From Clostridioides difficile (lineage in GTDB: Bacteria; Bacillota; Clostridia; Peptostreptococcales; Peptostreptococcaceae), in assembly GCF_900243075.1 (NCBI RefSeq), contig NZ_OEZH01000003.1:1-50689 (forward strand): a DNA stretch of 50,689 bases. Reading direction: 5' to 3'. The notes below the pieces were generated by a model. The model did no database searches. It saw only the letters and a list, made by a program, of their open reading frames with translations, and had not been told where the DNA came from. Shown here in pieces: positions 25,365 to 34,355 of this stretch; position 1 is the stretch's first letter; each line of letters opens with the position of its first letter. The position numbers were made by a program, and so were the translations under genes.

Positions 25365-26130
25365 TAATAATTCAAAGATAGAGATAAATACAAATAATAA
25401 AAAGATAGTTGTAAAAAAGGATAAACTTATAATAGCTGGACCATGTGCAATAGAGAGTTATGAGCAACTTTTAGAGACTGCTAAATTTGTAAAAAAACAT
25501 GGTGCAAATATTTTAAGAGGTGGAGCATATAAGCCAAGAACATCGCCAAGCTCATTTCAAGGATTAAAAAAAGAAGGTCTTGAAATATTAAAAGCTGTCA
25601 AAGAAGAAGTTGGTATAGCTGTTATTACAGAACTTATGGATATAAGGGATATGGATGAACTGTATAGTATAAGTGATATAATTCAAATTGGCTCAAGAAA
25701 TATGCAAAACTTTACTCTTTTAAGTGAAGTAGGAAAACAAGATAAACCTGTTATGTTAAAGAGAGGAATAGCATCAACAATTACTGAATGGATAGGTGCT
25801 TCTGAATATATAGCAATAGAAGGAAATAGTAATATTATAATGTGTGAGAGAGGTATAAGAACCTATAATGATTATACTAGAAACACATTAGATTTAGCTG
25901 CTGTACCAATTATTCAAAAGGAAACAGGTCTTCCTGTTGTGGTAGACCCAAGTCATGCTACTGGAGTCAGATACTTAGTAAAACCTATGTCAATGGCATC
26001 ATTTGCATGTGGAGCAGATGGAATAATGGTAGAAGTGCATCCTGACCCAGAAAATGCTTTATCAGATGGTGCTCAATCTCTTTGCTTTAATGAATTTGAA
26101 GATTTAATGAAATCAATTAATAATTATTAA
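25345..26130 (+). CDS. aroF: DAHP synthase (3-deoxy-7-phosphoheptulonate synthase), AroA/KDO8P-type
   Basis: The protein has 261 residues. It belongs to the class I-beta group related to KDO8P synthase: IIAGPCAIESYEQLLETA, ILRGGAYKPRTSPSSFQG, ITELMDIRDMDEL, IQIGSRNMQNF, PVMLKRGIASTI, VDPSHATGVR and MVEVHPDPENALSDGAQSL. It condenses phosphoenolpyruvate and erythrose 4-phosphate, the first shikimate step, so it feeds chorismate to PabAB encoded upstream. No ferredoxin-like or chorismate mutase regulatory domain is attached, so allosteric control by such a domain is not evident. It is the last gene before a strong terminator and overlaps folK by 20 nt. Confidence 0.93.
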   Translation: MKENLFNNNSKIEINTNNKKIVVKKDKLIIAGPCAIESYEQLLETAKFVKKHGANILRGGAYKPRTSPSSFQGLKKEGLEILKAVKEEVGIAVITELMDIRDMDELYSISDIIQIGSRNMQNFTLLSEVGKQDKPVMLKRGIASTITEWIGASEYIAIEGNSNIIMCERGIRTYNDYTRNTLDLAAVPIIQKETGLPVVVDPSHATGVRYLVKPMSMASFACGADGIMVEVHPDPENALSDGAQSLCFNEFEDLMKSINNY

Positions 26131-26152
26131 AAGAGGCAAAAGCCTCTTTTTT
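26129..26152 (+). terminator. Terminator of the pab-fol-aroF operon
   Basis: AAAAGAGGC (26129-26137) and GCCTCTTTT (26142-26150) form a perfect stem with a 4-nt loop and a T run. It begins at the aroF stop codon. Confidence 0.9.
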
Positions 26153-26318
26153 ATTCGTAATGCTTATTGAGATGAATTTATAAGTTATATAATTTAATAG
26201 TTAGACTATTTGATATAAATAAAGACTTAATATTGATAGAATTAATATAAAAAATAAAAATTTTTTGATTAATAAGAAGGATATCAATAAAAAAAGTCGA
26301 ATTCTGTATATTGAGTGA

Positions 26319-26346
26319 TTGACAAATTTAGAATATAGTGTAGAAT
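26319..26346 (+). promoter_or_regulatory. Sigma-A type promoter of dnaG-sigA
   Basis: TTGACA (26319-26324), a 16-nt spacer, and TAGAAT (26341-26346) match the consensus closely. Transcription would begin near 26353, downstream of the in-frame ATG at 26351, which supports ATG 26387 as the dnaG start. Confidence 0.7.
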
Positions 26347-26386
26347 AGAAATGTTAACACAAAAAATTACACCAGAAGGTGATAAT

Positions 26387-28177
26387 ATGAATGATATAAA
26401 AGACATTATTGAAGAAATAAAAGCTAGATGCGATATAGCAAGTGTAATATCTGAATATATGAATATAAAACAATCTGGAGTTAATTACAAAGGATTATGC
26501 CCATTTCATGGCGAAAAGACACCATCTTTTTATATAAATACATCAAAACAAATTTATAAGTGTTTTGGTTGTGGTGAAGGTGGAGATGTGATAAATTTTG
26601 TCATGAAAATGGAAAATTTAGATTTTATGGATGCTGTAAAAATTCTAGCAAATAAATGCGGTATAGAAATTAATACTAACATGAATGAAGAAACTAGAAT
26701 TAAAATAGAAAAATCTAAAAAATTTCAAGATATTCACACAGAAGCAGCTAGATTTTATCTTTCAAACTTGTTGGGAAGTAAAAATCTTGGGTATGAATAT
26801 TTAAGAATAAGAGGACTAGATGATAAAATTATTAAGAAATTTGGTTTAGGATTTTCTTTGGATTCATGGAATTCTCTTATGAACACTCTAATCAGTAAAG
26901 GATATAAAAAACAAGATTTATTGGAGTGTGGTCTAATTGCAAAAAATAGAGATGGAACTAATTGCTATGATAAATTTAGAAATAGAGTTATGTTTCCTAT
27001 ATTCGACTATAGAGGAAACATAATAGGATTTGGAGGAAGAGTATTGGATGATTCTTTGCCAAAATACTTAAATTCTCCAGATACATTAATTTTTAATAAA
27101 AAACAGAACTTATATGGATTAAATTTTGCTAGAAAAAATTTAGAGAGTAAAAGTATAGTTTTAGTTGAAGGGTATATGGATTTAATTTCGCTTTATCAGT
27201 ATGGTATAAGAAATGTAGTAGCAACCCTTGGAACAGCCTTGACTGAACAACAAGGCATTTTAATAAAGAGATATGCGGACACTGCTATTATATCTTATGA
27301 TTCTGATGAAGCAGGAATAAAAGCGACTTTAAGAGCTATAGATATACTTACTAAATTAGGTATCAATGTAAAAGTGTTGGATTTAAAAGATGCTAAAGAC
27401 CCAGATGAATTTGTAAGAAAATATGGACTTAGTGATTATAAAAAAGCTATGGATGTTTCTACTCACTACATAAAATATAAAATAGATCATCTTAAAAAAG
27501 AATTTAACATTCAAAAAGATGAAGAACGAGTGAAGTTCGCAAAAGAAGCTTCTAAAATTATAAAACAATTGACAAGTCCTGTTGAAATTGATTTTTATAC
27601 AAAGTATTTAAGCAATCAAATAGATATTAATGTCGAGTCTATAAAGAGAGAAATCTATGGTAAAAATTATAATAAGCTGTATAATAACAAAAATCAAAAA
27701 AAAGTAGAAGAAAAAGTAATTGAGAAAGTCGAAGTTAGACAAGACGGAAAACAATTAGTTGAAGAAACTCTAATAAAAATAATGTTAGAAGATAAAAAAA
27801 TTAGAGAAATAGCCTTACTTAAAGTAGAAGAAAGTGATTTTTTATTGAAAGAAAGTAAAGAAATTTTAAATTACATGATTAAAAATCAAGAATTGGACAA
27901 AATAACTATTGACAAATTGAAAAGTTTAAACATATCCGAAGAATACTTAAAAGAATTAAATTCAATTTCTTTGAATAGTATAAACTTAGAGAACACAAAG
28001 GAAATAGAAGGAATAATAACAAATATCAGAAAAAACTCATTAGAAGAGCGAATTAATAGCTTGTTGAAAGAACAACAAGAATTAGAAAATAATAATGATA
28101 TGAAAGAGGTAGATGGTAGAGTTATGGAAATTGCTTTAAAAATAGTTGAGATAAATAAAATTTTAAAGAGCTTGTAG
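26387..28177 (+). CDS. dnaG: DNA primase DnaG
   Basis: The protein has 596 residues from ATG 26387, with AGAAGGTGAT correctly spaced; an in-frame ATG at 26351 lies about at the predicted transcription start. An N-terminal CHC2 zinc-binding domain (about 25-65) has C-x2-H...C-x2-C in [12 protein letters not shown] and [11 protein letters not shown]. The catalytic core follows, with [22 protein letters not shown] and the TOPRIM acids E in [12 protein letters not shown] and D-x-D in ISYDSDEAG. The C-terminal part (about 430-596) is the poorly conserved DnaB-interacting helical domain. It lays down RNA primers for replication. It forms the conserved dnaG-sigA operon. Confidence 0.96.
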   Translation: MNDIKDIIEEIKARCDIASVISEYMNIKQSGVNYKGLCPFHGEKTPSFYINTSKQIYKCFGCGEGGDVINFVMKMENLDFMDAVKILANKCGIEINTNMNEETRIKIEKSKKFQDIHTEAARFYLSNLLGSKNLGYEYLRIRGLDDKIIKKFGLGFSLDSWNSLMNTLISKGYKKQDLLECGLIAKNRDGTNCYDKFRNRVMFPIFDYRGNIIGFGGRVLDDSLPKYLNSPDTLIFNKKQNLYGLNFARKNLESKSIVLVEGYMDLISLYQYGIRNVVATLGTALTEQQGILIKRYADTAIISYDSDEAGIKATLRAIDILTKLGINVKVLDLKDAKDPDEFVRKYGLSDYKKAMDVSTHYIKYKIDHLKKEFNIQKDEERVKFAKEASKIIKQLTSPVEIDFYTKYLSNQIDINVESIKREIYGKNYNKLYNNKNQKKVEEKVIEKVEVRQDGKQLVEETLIKIMLEDKKIREIALLKVEESDFLLKESKEILNYMIKNQELDKITIDKLKSLNISEEYLKELNSISLNSINLENTKEIEGIITNIRKNSLEERINSLLKEQQELENNNDMKEVDGRVMEIALKIVEINKILKSL

Positions 28178-28194
28178 AGAAAGGAGGTTTGAGT

Positions 28195-29361
28195 GTGGAA
28201 AATAAATCGAATAAAAAAGAGTTAAAAAAGGTTACTGCTAAGACATTAATAGAAAAAGGAAAAAAGCAAGGTTCTCTTACACTTGCAGAGATAATGGAAG
28301 CTTTTTCGGAGACAGAACTTGATAAGGATCAAGTAGAAAATCTTTATGAGACTTTAGGGAATCTGGGAATAGAAATAACAGAAACAAAAAATTATAAAGC
28401 TGATATAGATTTTTCGGTTGCTGATGACGATTTAAGTATGAGTCACTTAGACGAAGATGCAGAAGCAATTTCACATGACGACTCTTCTGCAATAGAAATA
28501 GAAACTGTGGACTTATCTTTACCAAAAGGGATAAGTATAGATGACCCTGTCAGAATGTACTTAAAAGAAATAGGAAAAATTCCTCTACTTAAACCACATG
28601 AAGAAGTAGAATTTGCTAGAAGAATGCACGAAGGCGATGAGATAGCAAAACAAAGATTAGTTGAGGCAAACTTAAGACTAGTTGTAAGTATAGCAAAAAG
28701 ATATGTAGGAAGAGGTATGCTTTTTTTAGATTTAATACAAGAGGGAAATTTAGGTCTTATAAAAGCAGTCGAAAAATTTGACTATACAAAGGGATATAAG
28801 TTTAGTACTTACGCAACATGGTGGATAAGACAAGCTATAACACGTGCTATTGCAGACCAAGCTAGAACTATAAGAATACCAGTTCATATGGTAGAGACTA
28901 TAAATAAATTAATAAGAGTATCAAGACAACTACTTCAAGAACTTGGAAGAGATCCAAAACCAGAAGAAATTGCAAAAGAAATGGAAATGACAGAAGATAA
29001 AGTAAGAGAAATAATGAAAATAGCTCAAGACCCTGTATCTTTAGAAACTCCAATAGGAGAAGAAGAGGATAGCCATTTAGGTGATTTTATTCCAGATGAT
29101 GATGCTCCAGCCCCAGCAGAGGCAGCAGCATATTCTTTATTAAAAGAGCAAATAGAGGATGTACTTGGCTCATTAAATGATAGAGAGCAAAAAGTATTAA
29201 AACTTAGATTTGGTCTTGAGGATGGTAGAGCTAGAACTCTTGAAGAAGTTGGAAAAGAGTTCGATGTAACTAGGGAAAGAATAAGACAAATAGAAGCAAA
29301 AGCACTAAGAAAATTAAGACATCCAAGTAGATCAAAAAAACTTAGAGATTATTTAGATTAA
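28195..29361 (+). CDS. sigA: Primary sigma factor SigA (RpoD)
   Basis: The protein has 388 residues from GTG 28195, placed 7 nt after AAGGAGG (28181-28187). Region 1.1 lies at the N-terminus, followed by an acidic stretch (about 65-105) and [16 protein letters not shown] (region 1.2). Regions 2.1-2.4 contain [36 protein letters not shown] and [19 protein letters not shown]. Region 3 follows, then region 4 with [17 protein letters not shown] and the helix-turn-helix [20 protein letters not shown]. It directs RNA polymerase to housekeeping promoters. It follows dnaG after 17 nt. Confidence 0.98.
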   Translation: MENKSNKKELKKVTAKTLIEKGKKQGSLTLAEIMEAFSETELDKDQVENLYETLGNLGIEITETKNYKADIDFSVADDDLSMSHLDEDAEAISHDDSSAIEIETVDLSLPKGISIDDPVRMYLKEIGKIPLLKPHEEVEFARRMHEGDEIAKQRLVEANLRLVVSIAKRYVGRGMLFLDLIQEGNLGLIKAVEKFDYTKGYKFSTYATWWIRQAITRAIADQARTIRIPVHMVETINKLIRVSRQLLQELGRDPKPEEIAKEMEMTEDKVREIMKIAQDPVSLETPIGEEEDSHLGDFIPDDDAPAPAEAAAYSLLKEQIEDVLGSLNDREQKVLKLRFGLEDGRARTLEEVGKEFDVTRERIRQIEAKALRKLRHPSRSKKLRDYLD

Positions 29362-29393
29362 AAAGATACATCATTAATGTTTTTGTGATAAAG

Positions 29394-29426
29394 GCCATGA
29401 GATAAGTGATATCTCATGGCTATTTT
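29394..29426 (+). terminator. Terminator after sigA
   Basis: GCCATGAGAT (29394-29403) and ATCTCATGGC (29411-29420) form a perfect 10-bp stem with a 7-nt loop, followed by TATTTT. Confidence 0.85.
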
Positions 29427-29525
29427 GTAGTAAAGATTTAATTTTATTTTTGTAGTTATTTTAGTTTAGTGCCTATAACTTGGACTAAATTCTATAAATA
29501 AAGGGAATTGAAAGGAGAATTATAT

Positions 29526-30215
29526 TTGAAATTAACAGATAGATTATTGAAAATAGCATCATTAGTGACAGATGGTAAAAAAATAGCTGACATAGGAACG
29601 GACCATGGATACATACCAGTATATTTGTTAAAAAAGGGCAGAGTACCATTTGCAGTGTTGGCGGATGTTAATAAAGGACCTCTTGACAATGCACGTAAAG
29701 AAGTCATACAGAACAATTTTTTAGATAAAGTTGATTTACGATTGGGTTCTGGTATAGAGATTCTTGAAATAGGAGAAGTAGAAGAAATAATAATTGCTGG
29801 TATGGGTGGAATCCTAATAAGTGAGCTTCTTGAAGCTAAAAAAGAAGTAGCACATAGTGTAGAAAAATTAATACTACAGCCTATGCAAGCACAAGAGGAA
29901 CTTAGACGTTACCTTTTAAACAACGGTTATGAAATTTTAGAAGAAGTTTTAGTGAGAGAAGATTTTAGAATATATGAAATAATAGTTGCCAAATATACAG
30001 GTAAAAATACTATAATAGAAGATGAGATATATTATGAAGTTGGAATAAAACTTTTAGAAGATAAAGACTCTCTTTTTAACGATTTTATAGAAAAAAAGAT
30101 AAGGACATATAGTTCTATAGTTAGTAAGCTAGAAGGAAAAAATGGGGAATCGATAGATAAGAAGAGAGAAGAAAGTGAAGTTGCAATAAAAAAACTTGAA
30201 AATTTAATAAAATAA
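29526..30215 (+). CDS. trmK: tRNA (adenine22-N1)-methyltransferase TrmK
   Basis: The protein has 229 residues from TTG 29526, with AAAGGAGA 7-15 nt upstream. The start LKLTDRLLKIASLV is followed by the SAM-binding motif KIADIGTDHGYIPVYL and by IIAGMGGILISELLE, EKLILQPMQAQEELRRYL and LVREDFRIYEII. These match the TrmK/YqfN family, which methylates N1 of A22 in tRNA. The C-terminal helical extension (about 160-229) is also a family feature. As in Bacillus, it lies next to sigA and is followed by the Nif3-like gene 13 nt downstream. Confidence 0.92.
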   Translation: MKLTDRLLKIASLVTDGKKIADIGTDHGYIPVYLLKKGRVPFAVLADVNKGPLDNARKEVIQNNFLDKVDLRLGSGIEILEIGEVEEIIIAGMGGILISELLEAKKEVAHSVEKLILQPMQAQEELRRYLLNNGYEILEEVLVREDFRIYEIIVAKYTGKNTIIEDEIYYEVGIKLLEDKDSLFNDFIEKKIRTYSSIVSKLEGKNGESIDKKREESEVAIKKLENLIK

Positions 30216-30228
30216 ATTGGAGGTATAT

Positions 30229-31326
30229 ATGCTATTAAAGAGTCTAACTAGAAAAATTGAAAAAAAGTATCCTCTAAACTTAGCTGAGGATTGGGACAAT
30301 GTAGGTCTTATAGTTGGAGATTTTGATATGGATGTAAAAAAGGTATTAGTGTCTTTGGAAGCTAATGAAGATGTTATTGATGAAGCTATATCCAAAAACA
30401 TAGATTTAATTGTGACACATCACCCTTTTATATTTGGAAAAATTAATAAGATTAATAGTGCAGACTTAAAAGGTAGGCTTATACAAAAACTTATTAAAAA
30501 TGATATATCACTTTATTCTATGCATACCAATTTTGATATAGCATTTGATGGTCTAAATGACTATTTTATGGAAATTATGGAATTTGGTAACTCAAAAGTT
30601 TTAGATGTAACTGAAAGCGAGAATTTATACAAACTAGCAGTGTATGTTCCATGCAACTATTCAGATGAACTTAGAAAGGTTTTAAGCAATTCAGGAGCAG
30701 GTCATATAGGAAATTATAGTGATTGTACGTTTTCAATAGAAGGTGAAGGACAATTTAAGCCATTAGAAGGCTCTAATCCGTTTCTTGGAAGCGTAAATGA
30801 TATAGAAATTGTAAATGAGGTTAAAATTGAAACTGTGGTACCACAGAAGCTTTTAGGCGGGGTAATAAGTTCTATGTTGGATGCACATCCTTATGAAGAA
30901 GTTGCGTATGATTTGTACAAACTAGAAAATAAAGGGAAGACATTTGGTCTAGGAAGAATAAGTAGACTTGATGAAAGTATGACATTAGAAAATCTTTCAA
31001 ATAAAATAAAAGAAAAATTAAATATGAAGCATATCAGAGTGGTGGGAAATCTCAATACAAATATAACAAAAGTCGCTGTCGTAACAGGAGCTGGTTCAGA
31101 GTTTGTAAAAAAAGCTAAAAGACAGGGAGCAGAAGTTTTAATAACTGGTGATGTAAAGTATCATGAAGCACAAGATGCACTTGATATTGGAATGTGTATA
31201 GTGGATTGTGGTCATTTTGATACAGAAGATATATTTAAGAATGTTATGAAGAGATTTTTGGATGAATTTAGTGAAATTGAAGTAATAAAAAGTGATATAT
31301 ATTTAAATCCATTTAGTATAATATAG
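30229..31326 (+). CDS. Nif3-like dinuclear metal center protein (YqfO type)
   Basis: The protein has 365 residues from ATG 30229, which has GGAGGT 7 nt upstream. The N-terminal Nif3 half starts SLTRKIEKKYPLNLAEDWDNVGLIVGD, with metal-binding residues in LIVTHHPFIF and YSMHTNFDIAFDGLND. A PII-like insert occupies about 125-225 (LYKLAVYVPCNYSDELRKVL). The second half ends with VVTGAGSEFVKKAK, LITGDVKYHEAQDAL and DCGHFDTE, which complete the metal site. The family is sometimes labelled GTP cyclohydrolase 1 type 2, but its substrate is unsettled. It is conserved downstream of trmK in Firmicutes. Confidence 0.92.
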   Translation: MLLKSLTRKIEKKYPLNLAEDWDNVGLIVGDFDMDVKKVLVSLEANEDVIDEAISKNIDLIVTHHPFIFGKINKINSADLKGRLIQKLIKNDISLYSMHTNFDIAFDGLNDYFMEIMEFGNSKVLDVTESENLYKLAVYVPCNYSDELRKVLSNSGAGHIGNYSDCTFSIEGEGQFKPLEGSNPFLGSVNDIEIVNEVKIETVVPQKLLGGVISSMLDAHPYEEVAYDLYKLENKGKTFGLGRISRLDESMTLENLSNKIKEKLNMKHIRVVGNLNTNITKVAVVTGAGSEFVKKAKRQGAEVLITGDVKYHEAQDALDIGMCIVDCGHFDTEDIFKNVMKRFLDEFSEIEVIKSDIYLNPFSII

Positions 31327-31353
31327 TAGTATTTGATTATAAAAATACTACTA
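31324..31353 (+). terminator. Hairpin overlapping the Nif3 stop codon
   Basis: TAGTAGTATTT (31324-31334) and AAATACTACTA (31343-31353) form a perfect 11-bp stem with an 8-nt loop. No T run follows, so it may be a stability or attenuation element rather than a full terminator. Confidence 0.5.
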
Positions 31354-31389
31354 TAAAAAATAAATTTGAATTTAATCAGGGGGATAAAG

Positions 31390-31962
31390 ATGAAAGCAGC
31401 AGTAATTTTTCATAGTGTTTGTGGGAGTACATATTTATTAGCGAGAGAGTATAAAAAAGTACTTGAAGAAATGAGTATAGATGTAGATATATTTAAAGTA
31501 AGTGATGAAGTTGCAAAAACACTTCCTCAATATTATTTAATAAATTCTAAAGAATATAAAGATGAGTTTGAAAGTATAAATGTAATTAAGTCTGGAAAAG
31601 AGCTACTAGATTATGATGCTATATTTATAGGGTCACCAACTTATTATGGAAATGTATCTGGGCAAATTAAGATGTTTATGGATAGTTTTTCTGATATTTG
31701 GGTAGGAGCTCCCTTAAGTGGGAAAATATTTGGTTGCTTTGCTACAGCAGGTTCACAACATGGAGGAGGAGAGCTAGCTTTACAAGCAATGAATATATTT
31801 GCCCAACATATGGGAATGACTCTTTTGTCAGTTCCATGTACAGTAAGAGGAGGTCATCCAGCCTATGGAATACTTCATATAGCAGGAGATAATTCTGATA
31901 TAAGACCAAGTGATGATGTTAAGTTGGGTATAAAAGATTACCTAAAAAGACTTAATATATAA
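31390..31962 (+). CDS. Flavodoxin/NAD(P)H-dependent FMN oxidoreductase (WrbA-like)
   Basis: The protein has 190 residues from ATG 31390, preceded by AGGGGGATAAAG. The flavodoxin-like fold signature is seen: AVIFHSVCGSTYLLA (phosphate loop), then FIGSPTYYGNVSGQIKMFMDS, and CFATAGSQHGGGELALQAM (flavin-contacting loops). The order matches the WrbA/FMN-reductase group, which carries electrons from NAD(P)H to quinones or other acceptors. It lies 63 nt after the Nif3 gene and ends before a perfect bidirectional terminator. The natural acceptor is unknown. Confidence 0.85.
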   Translation: MKAAVIFHSVCGSTYLLAREYKKVLEEMSIDVDIFKVSDEVAKTLPQYYLINSKEYKDEFESINVIKSGKELLDYDAIFIGSPTYYGNVSGQIKMFMDSFSDIWVGAPLSGKIFGCFATAGSQHGGGELALQAMNIFAQHMGMTLLSVPCTVRGGHPAYGILHIAGDNSDIRPSDDVKLGIKDYLKRLNI

Positions 31963-31974
31963 AAATATCAAATA

Positions 31975-32016
31975 AAAATACCTAAAAGTGGCTGTATAGA
32001 TACTTTTAGGTATTTT
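31975..32016. terminator. Bidirectional terminator between flavodoxin and nimB
   Basis: AAAATACCTAAAAGT (31975-31989) and ACTTTTAGGTATTTT (32002-32016) form a perfect 15-bp stem with a 12-nt loop, between convergent genes. Confidence 0.85.
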
Positions 32017-32025
32017 AGTATGTGA

Positions 32026-32493
32026 TTATAAACGTGAAGCTTTACCAGAAATATGGTCAATTTCTATTTTAACTACAGTTGTTAAATTCATATCTTTCTC
32101 TATGTATTTCATGCCTTCCTCAAAGAATCCTTTAGAATATTTTTTTATTATTTCTACAAGAGCATTTTTCTTTTCTTCATCTTCCACAGTAGAAGCTTTT
32201 CCAAATACTATAGCACTAGAATAAGTAGTACTAAATTTGTCAGGGATAACATTTTCATTAGCAACTACTAAAAAAGAAACTTTGTTGTTTTTTGATATAT
32301 TATCTAACTTATGACCATTTCTTGCACAGTGGAAGTAAATAGAATCATTAAAGTACACGTAGTTTACAGCAACTCCATAAGGATAGCCATTTTCAGATAT
32401 AGTGGAAAAAGTACCAAATTCACCATTTTTTAATACTTCTACAGTATTTTCTTTCGTCATTTCTCTCTTTTTCAATCTCATTTCTCTAAACAT
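32026..32493 (-). CDS. nimB: NimB-type nitroimidazole reductase (PNPOx-like flavin/heme protein)
   Basis: The protein has 155 residues with a split-barrel pyridoxamine-phosphate-oxidase-like fold: MRLKKREMTKENTVEVL, GTFSTISENGYPYGVAVNYVY, IYFHCARNGHKLDNI with conserved His residues, VSFLVVANE and SSAIVFGKAS. This is the Nim/5-nitroimidazole reductase group. From memory, the C. difficile gene at this position, next to the flavodoxin, is nimB, whose promoter mutation has been linked to heme-dependent metronidazole resistance. AAAGGATGAT precedes the ATG. It is divergent from the Trp T-box leader; the 147 bases between them must hold both promoters. Whether this strain carries the resistance allele cannot be decided here. 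Confidence 0.88.
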   Translation of the reverse strand: MFREMRLKKREMTKENTVEVLKNGEFGTFSTISENGYPYGVAVNYVYFNDSIYFHCARNGHKLDNISKNNKVSFLVVANENVIPDKFSTTYSSAIVFGKASTVEDEEKKNALVEIIKKYSKGFFEEGMKYIEKDMNLTTVVKIEIDHISGKASRL

Positions 32494-32595
32494 AATATCA
32501 TCCTTTCTAATTTTAATGTTTAAATTAAATTTTAGAACATTTATAAAGATTATGCTATGCTTTTTATAAATTTTATGGAAAATAAAAAATTAGAG

Positions 32596-32624
32596 TTGAC
32601 AATTATAAAAATTTAGAATATTAT
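32596..32624 (+). promoter_or_regulatory. Sigma-A promoter of the Trp T-box leader
   Basis: TTGACA (32596-32601), a 17-nt spacer, and TATTAT (32619-32624) form a near-consensus promoter ending about 25 nt before the first T-box stem. Confidence 0.7.
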
Positions 32625-32647
32625 AATATCAATAGCAAATTAAAAAT

Positions 32648-32926
32648 CCTATGACAAGGAAGAGTAATTATGTTTAGCTTCAACATAGAGAGCTGAGGAT
32701 GGTGGAATCTTAGCAAGAAGGAATATAGTGAATGGACCTTGGAGGAGTAAATTGAAATCATATTATTATGAGAGTAGACTTTATCGTCAGTCGCACGTTA
32801 CAGCGAATAGGGTATGTAAGTACCTGATAATGAGATATATAAGAATTGAACTTTAGGTTTATTTTTATATAATTTAGGTGGCAACGCGGATAATCTCCGT
32901 CCTATTAATTTAGGACGGAGTTTTTT
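32648..32926 (+). ncRNA. T-box riboswitch, tryptophan specific
   Basis: Stem I is closed by CAAGG/CCTTG (32655-32659 and 32737-32741). It contains the conserved AGAGAGCTGAGGATGGTGGAA-like region (near 32687-32707) and the specifier loop GAA-TGG-ACC, with specifier codon TGG at 32733-32735, which reads tRNA-Trp. The T-box bulge GGTGGCAACGCGG lies at 32877-32889. Its TGGC would pair with a GCCA tRNA end, that is discriminator G73, as bacterial tRNA-Trp has. The terminator CTCCGTCCTA/TAGGACGGAG (32895-32904, 32911-32920) is followed by TTTTTT. Uncharged tRNA-Trp should favour the antiterminator and switch on the transporter downstream. Confidence 0.95.
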
Positions 32927-33074
32927 ATTTTAAAAAATTTTAAAGAGAGAATATATAATTTGAGATAAAAGGTGGTGAAAGAGATGTTATGAACTCTAAA
33001 GAGTAAAGAGAATGATTTAAAGAATTGGCAAAAAAATAAAATGAATATTAAACAAATTAGGGGGAATTATTACA

Positions 33075-33626
33075 ATGAAAACAAATACAAAAAAATTAAC
33101 TTTAAATGCAATACTTTTAGCTATGGGTTTATTAATACATCAACTTACACCTGCTATAGGACTTCCAATGCAACCAGATATATCTCTAGCAATGATGTTT
33201 ATAATAATGATATTAAATAAAGATGATTATAAGATTTGTCTAGTAGCAGGAATTGTGACAGGAATATTTGCAGCACTAACAACTAAATTTCCAGGTGGTC
33301 AAGTTCCAAATATACTTGATAAAACGATTACAATAAATATAATGTTCATGGTAATGTATGTAATTTATAAATTACCATTTATGAAAAATTTGAGTAACAA
33401 AAAGCAAGATTTAATAGTAGCTACAATAATATTTCCAATAGGTACTATTGTTAGTGGAACTACATTTTTACTAGTTGCTGAGGCAATGGTAGGTCTTCCT
33501 GGAGGTTCATTTATAGCATTATTTATGGTTGCAGTAGCACCAGCAATACTAATAAATTTAATAGCTGGTTTACTGTTATTTAAGGTAGTAAGTATGTCTA
33601 TAAGAAGGGTAAGTTATCAAGGATAA
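33075..33626 (+). CDS. trpP: TrpP-like tryptophan transporter
   Basis: The protein has 183 residues with five or so membrane spans. The sequence KLTLNAILLAMGLLIHQLTP, LPMQPDISLAMMFIIMIL, GIFAALTTKFPGGQVPN and the end VAVAPAILINLIAGLLLF match the TrpP/YhaG tryptophan transporter family (ECF-S-like fold). The upstream T-box with a TGG specifier independently supports tryptophan as substrate. It takes up tryptophan when charged tRNA-Trp is scarce. The start ATG follows AGGGGGAATT. A hairpin terminator follows. Confidence 0.92.
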   Translation: MKTNTKKLTLNAILLAMGLLIHQLTPAIGLPMQPDISLAMMFIIMILNKDDYKICLVAGIVTGIFAALTTKFPGGQVPNILDKTITINIMFMVMYVIYKLPFMKNLSNKKQDLIVATIIFPIGTIVSGTTFLLVAEAMVGLPGGSFIALFMVAVAPAILINLIAGLLLFKVVSMSIRRVSYQG

Positions 33627-33688
33627 ATGTTATGATTTATAATTATATTATAATAAAATGATATTGTAAAAAATAAATAATAAAATAG

Positions 33689-33730
33689 TAAAGAGGTATC
33701 AAGTTGAATATAATACTTAATACCTCTTTA
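33689..33730. terminator. Hairpin between trpP and the HD-domain gene
   Basis: TAAAGAGGTA (33689-33698) and TACCTCTTTA (33721-33730) form a perfect 10-bp stem between convergent genes. Flanks are A/T rich but without long T runs. Confidence 0.6.
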
Positions 33731-33762
33731 AAATTAAATTATAAAGATGTTAAAGACCTATC

Positions 33763-34239
33763 TTATACATGATAAGGAGATAATAAAGAATGTATCTTTA
33801 AAGTCTCAACTAAACAGCAAAATTTATCCAACAAACAGACAATAAGTGCTTCTTTGTATTTAGGAGGCTTAACAGTAAGTGGCCACATATGCTTTAAAAT
33901 TATGTCCGTTTCTTTTTCATTTATTTGAAAAAATAAAGTTGCATTTTTTAGTGCTTCTTTAGGGTGGGTAAATCCATGTAATCCTTTCCTATCACCTTTG
34001 TAATGCCAATCGTAAAGAAAAAAGTCGTGTAGTAAAGCTCCTCTGATAACACTTTTAATATCAACATTTAGGTTTAATTTCTTACATAATAGATAACTAT
34101 AATATGCTACTGATAAACTATGTTCAAGACATGAAACATTGCCATGATGAGGAAATGTTCTCATAAGTTGTACTTTTTCAGAAGAAAGTATCTCAGAAGC
34201 ACATTCATTAAAGTATTTGATTTCAGCTTTTGACAACAT
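33763..34239 (-). CDS. HD-domain phosphohydrolase-like protein
   Basis: The protein has 158 residues from ATG 34239, with TGGAGAT as ribosome binding site; an upstream in-frame ATG (34254) overlaps that site. HD superfamily metal residues are visible: H in LEHSLSVAYYSYLL, the HD pair in GALLHDFFLYDWH, a further His in LKHMWPL, and the distal D in LLDKFC. It also contains GFTHPKEALKNA. Such small HD proteins hydrolyse phosphate esters or nucleotides; the substrate here is not predictable. It is a separate minus-strand gene between trpP and the GntR module. Confidence 0.82.
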   Translation of the reverse strand: MLSKAEIKYFNECASEILSSEKVQLMRTFPHHGNVSCLEHSLSVAYYSYLLCKKLNLNVDIKSVIRGALLHDFFLYDWHYKGDRKGLHGFTHPKEALKNATLFFQINEKETDIILKHMWPLTVKPPKYKEALIVCLLDKFCCLVETLKIHSLLSPYHV

Positions 34240-34355
34240 TATGCAAATCTCCATTTCTAGTAATATAAATACTATATTTCAACGATAATATGAAATATTT
34301 CTTATCCTACAAAATATAATACCCAATAATACAAGTAAGATACCTTTTATGGTAT

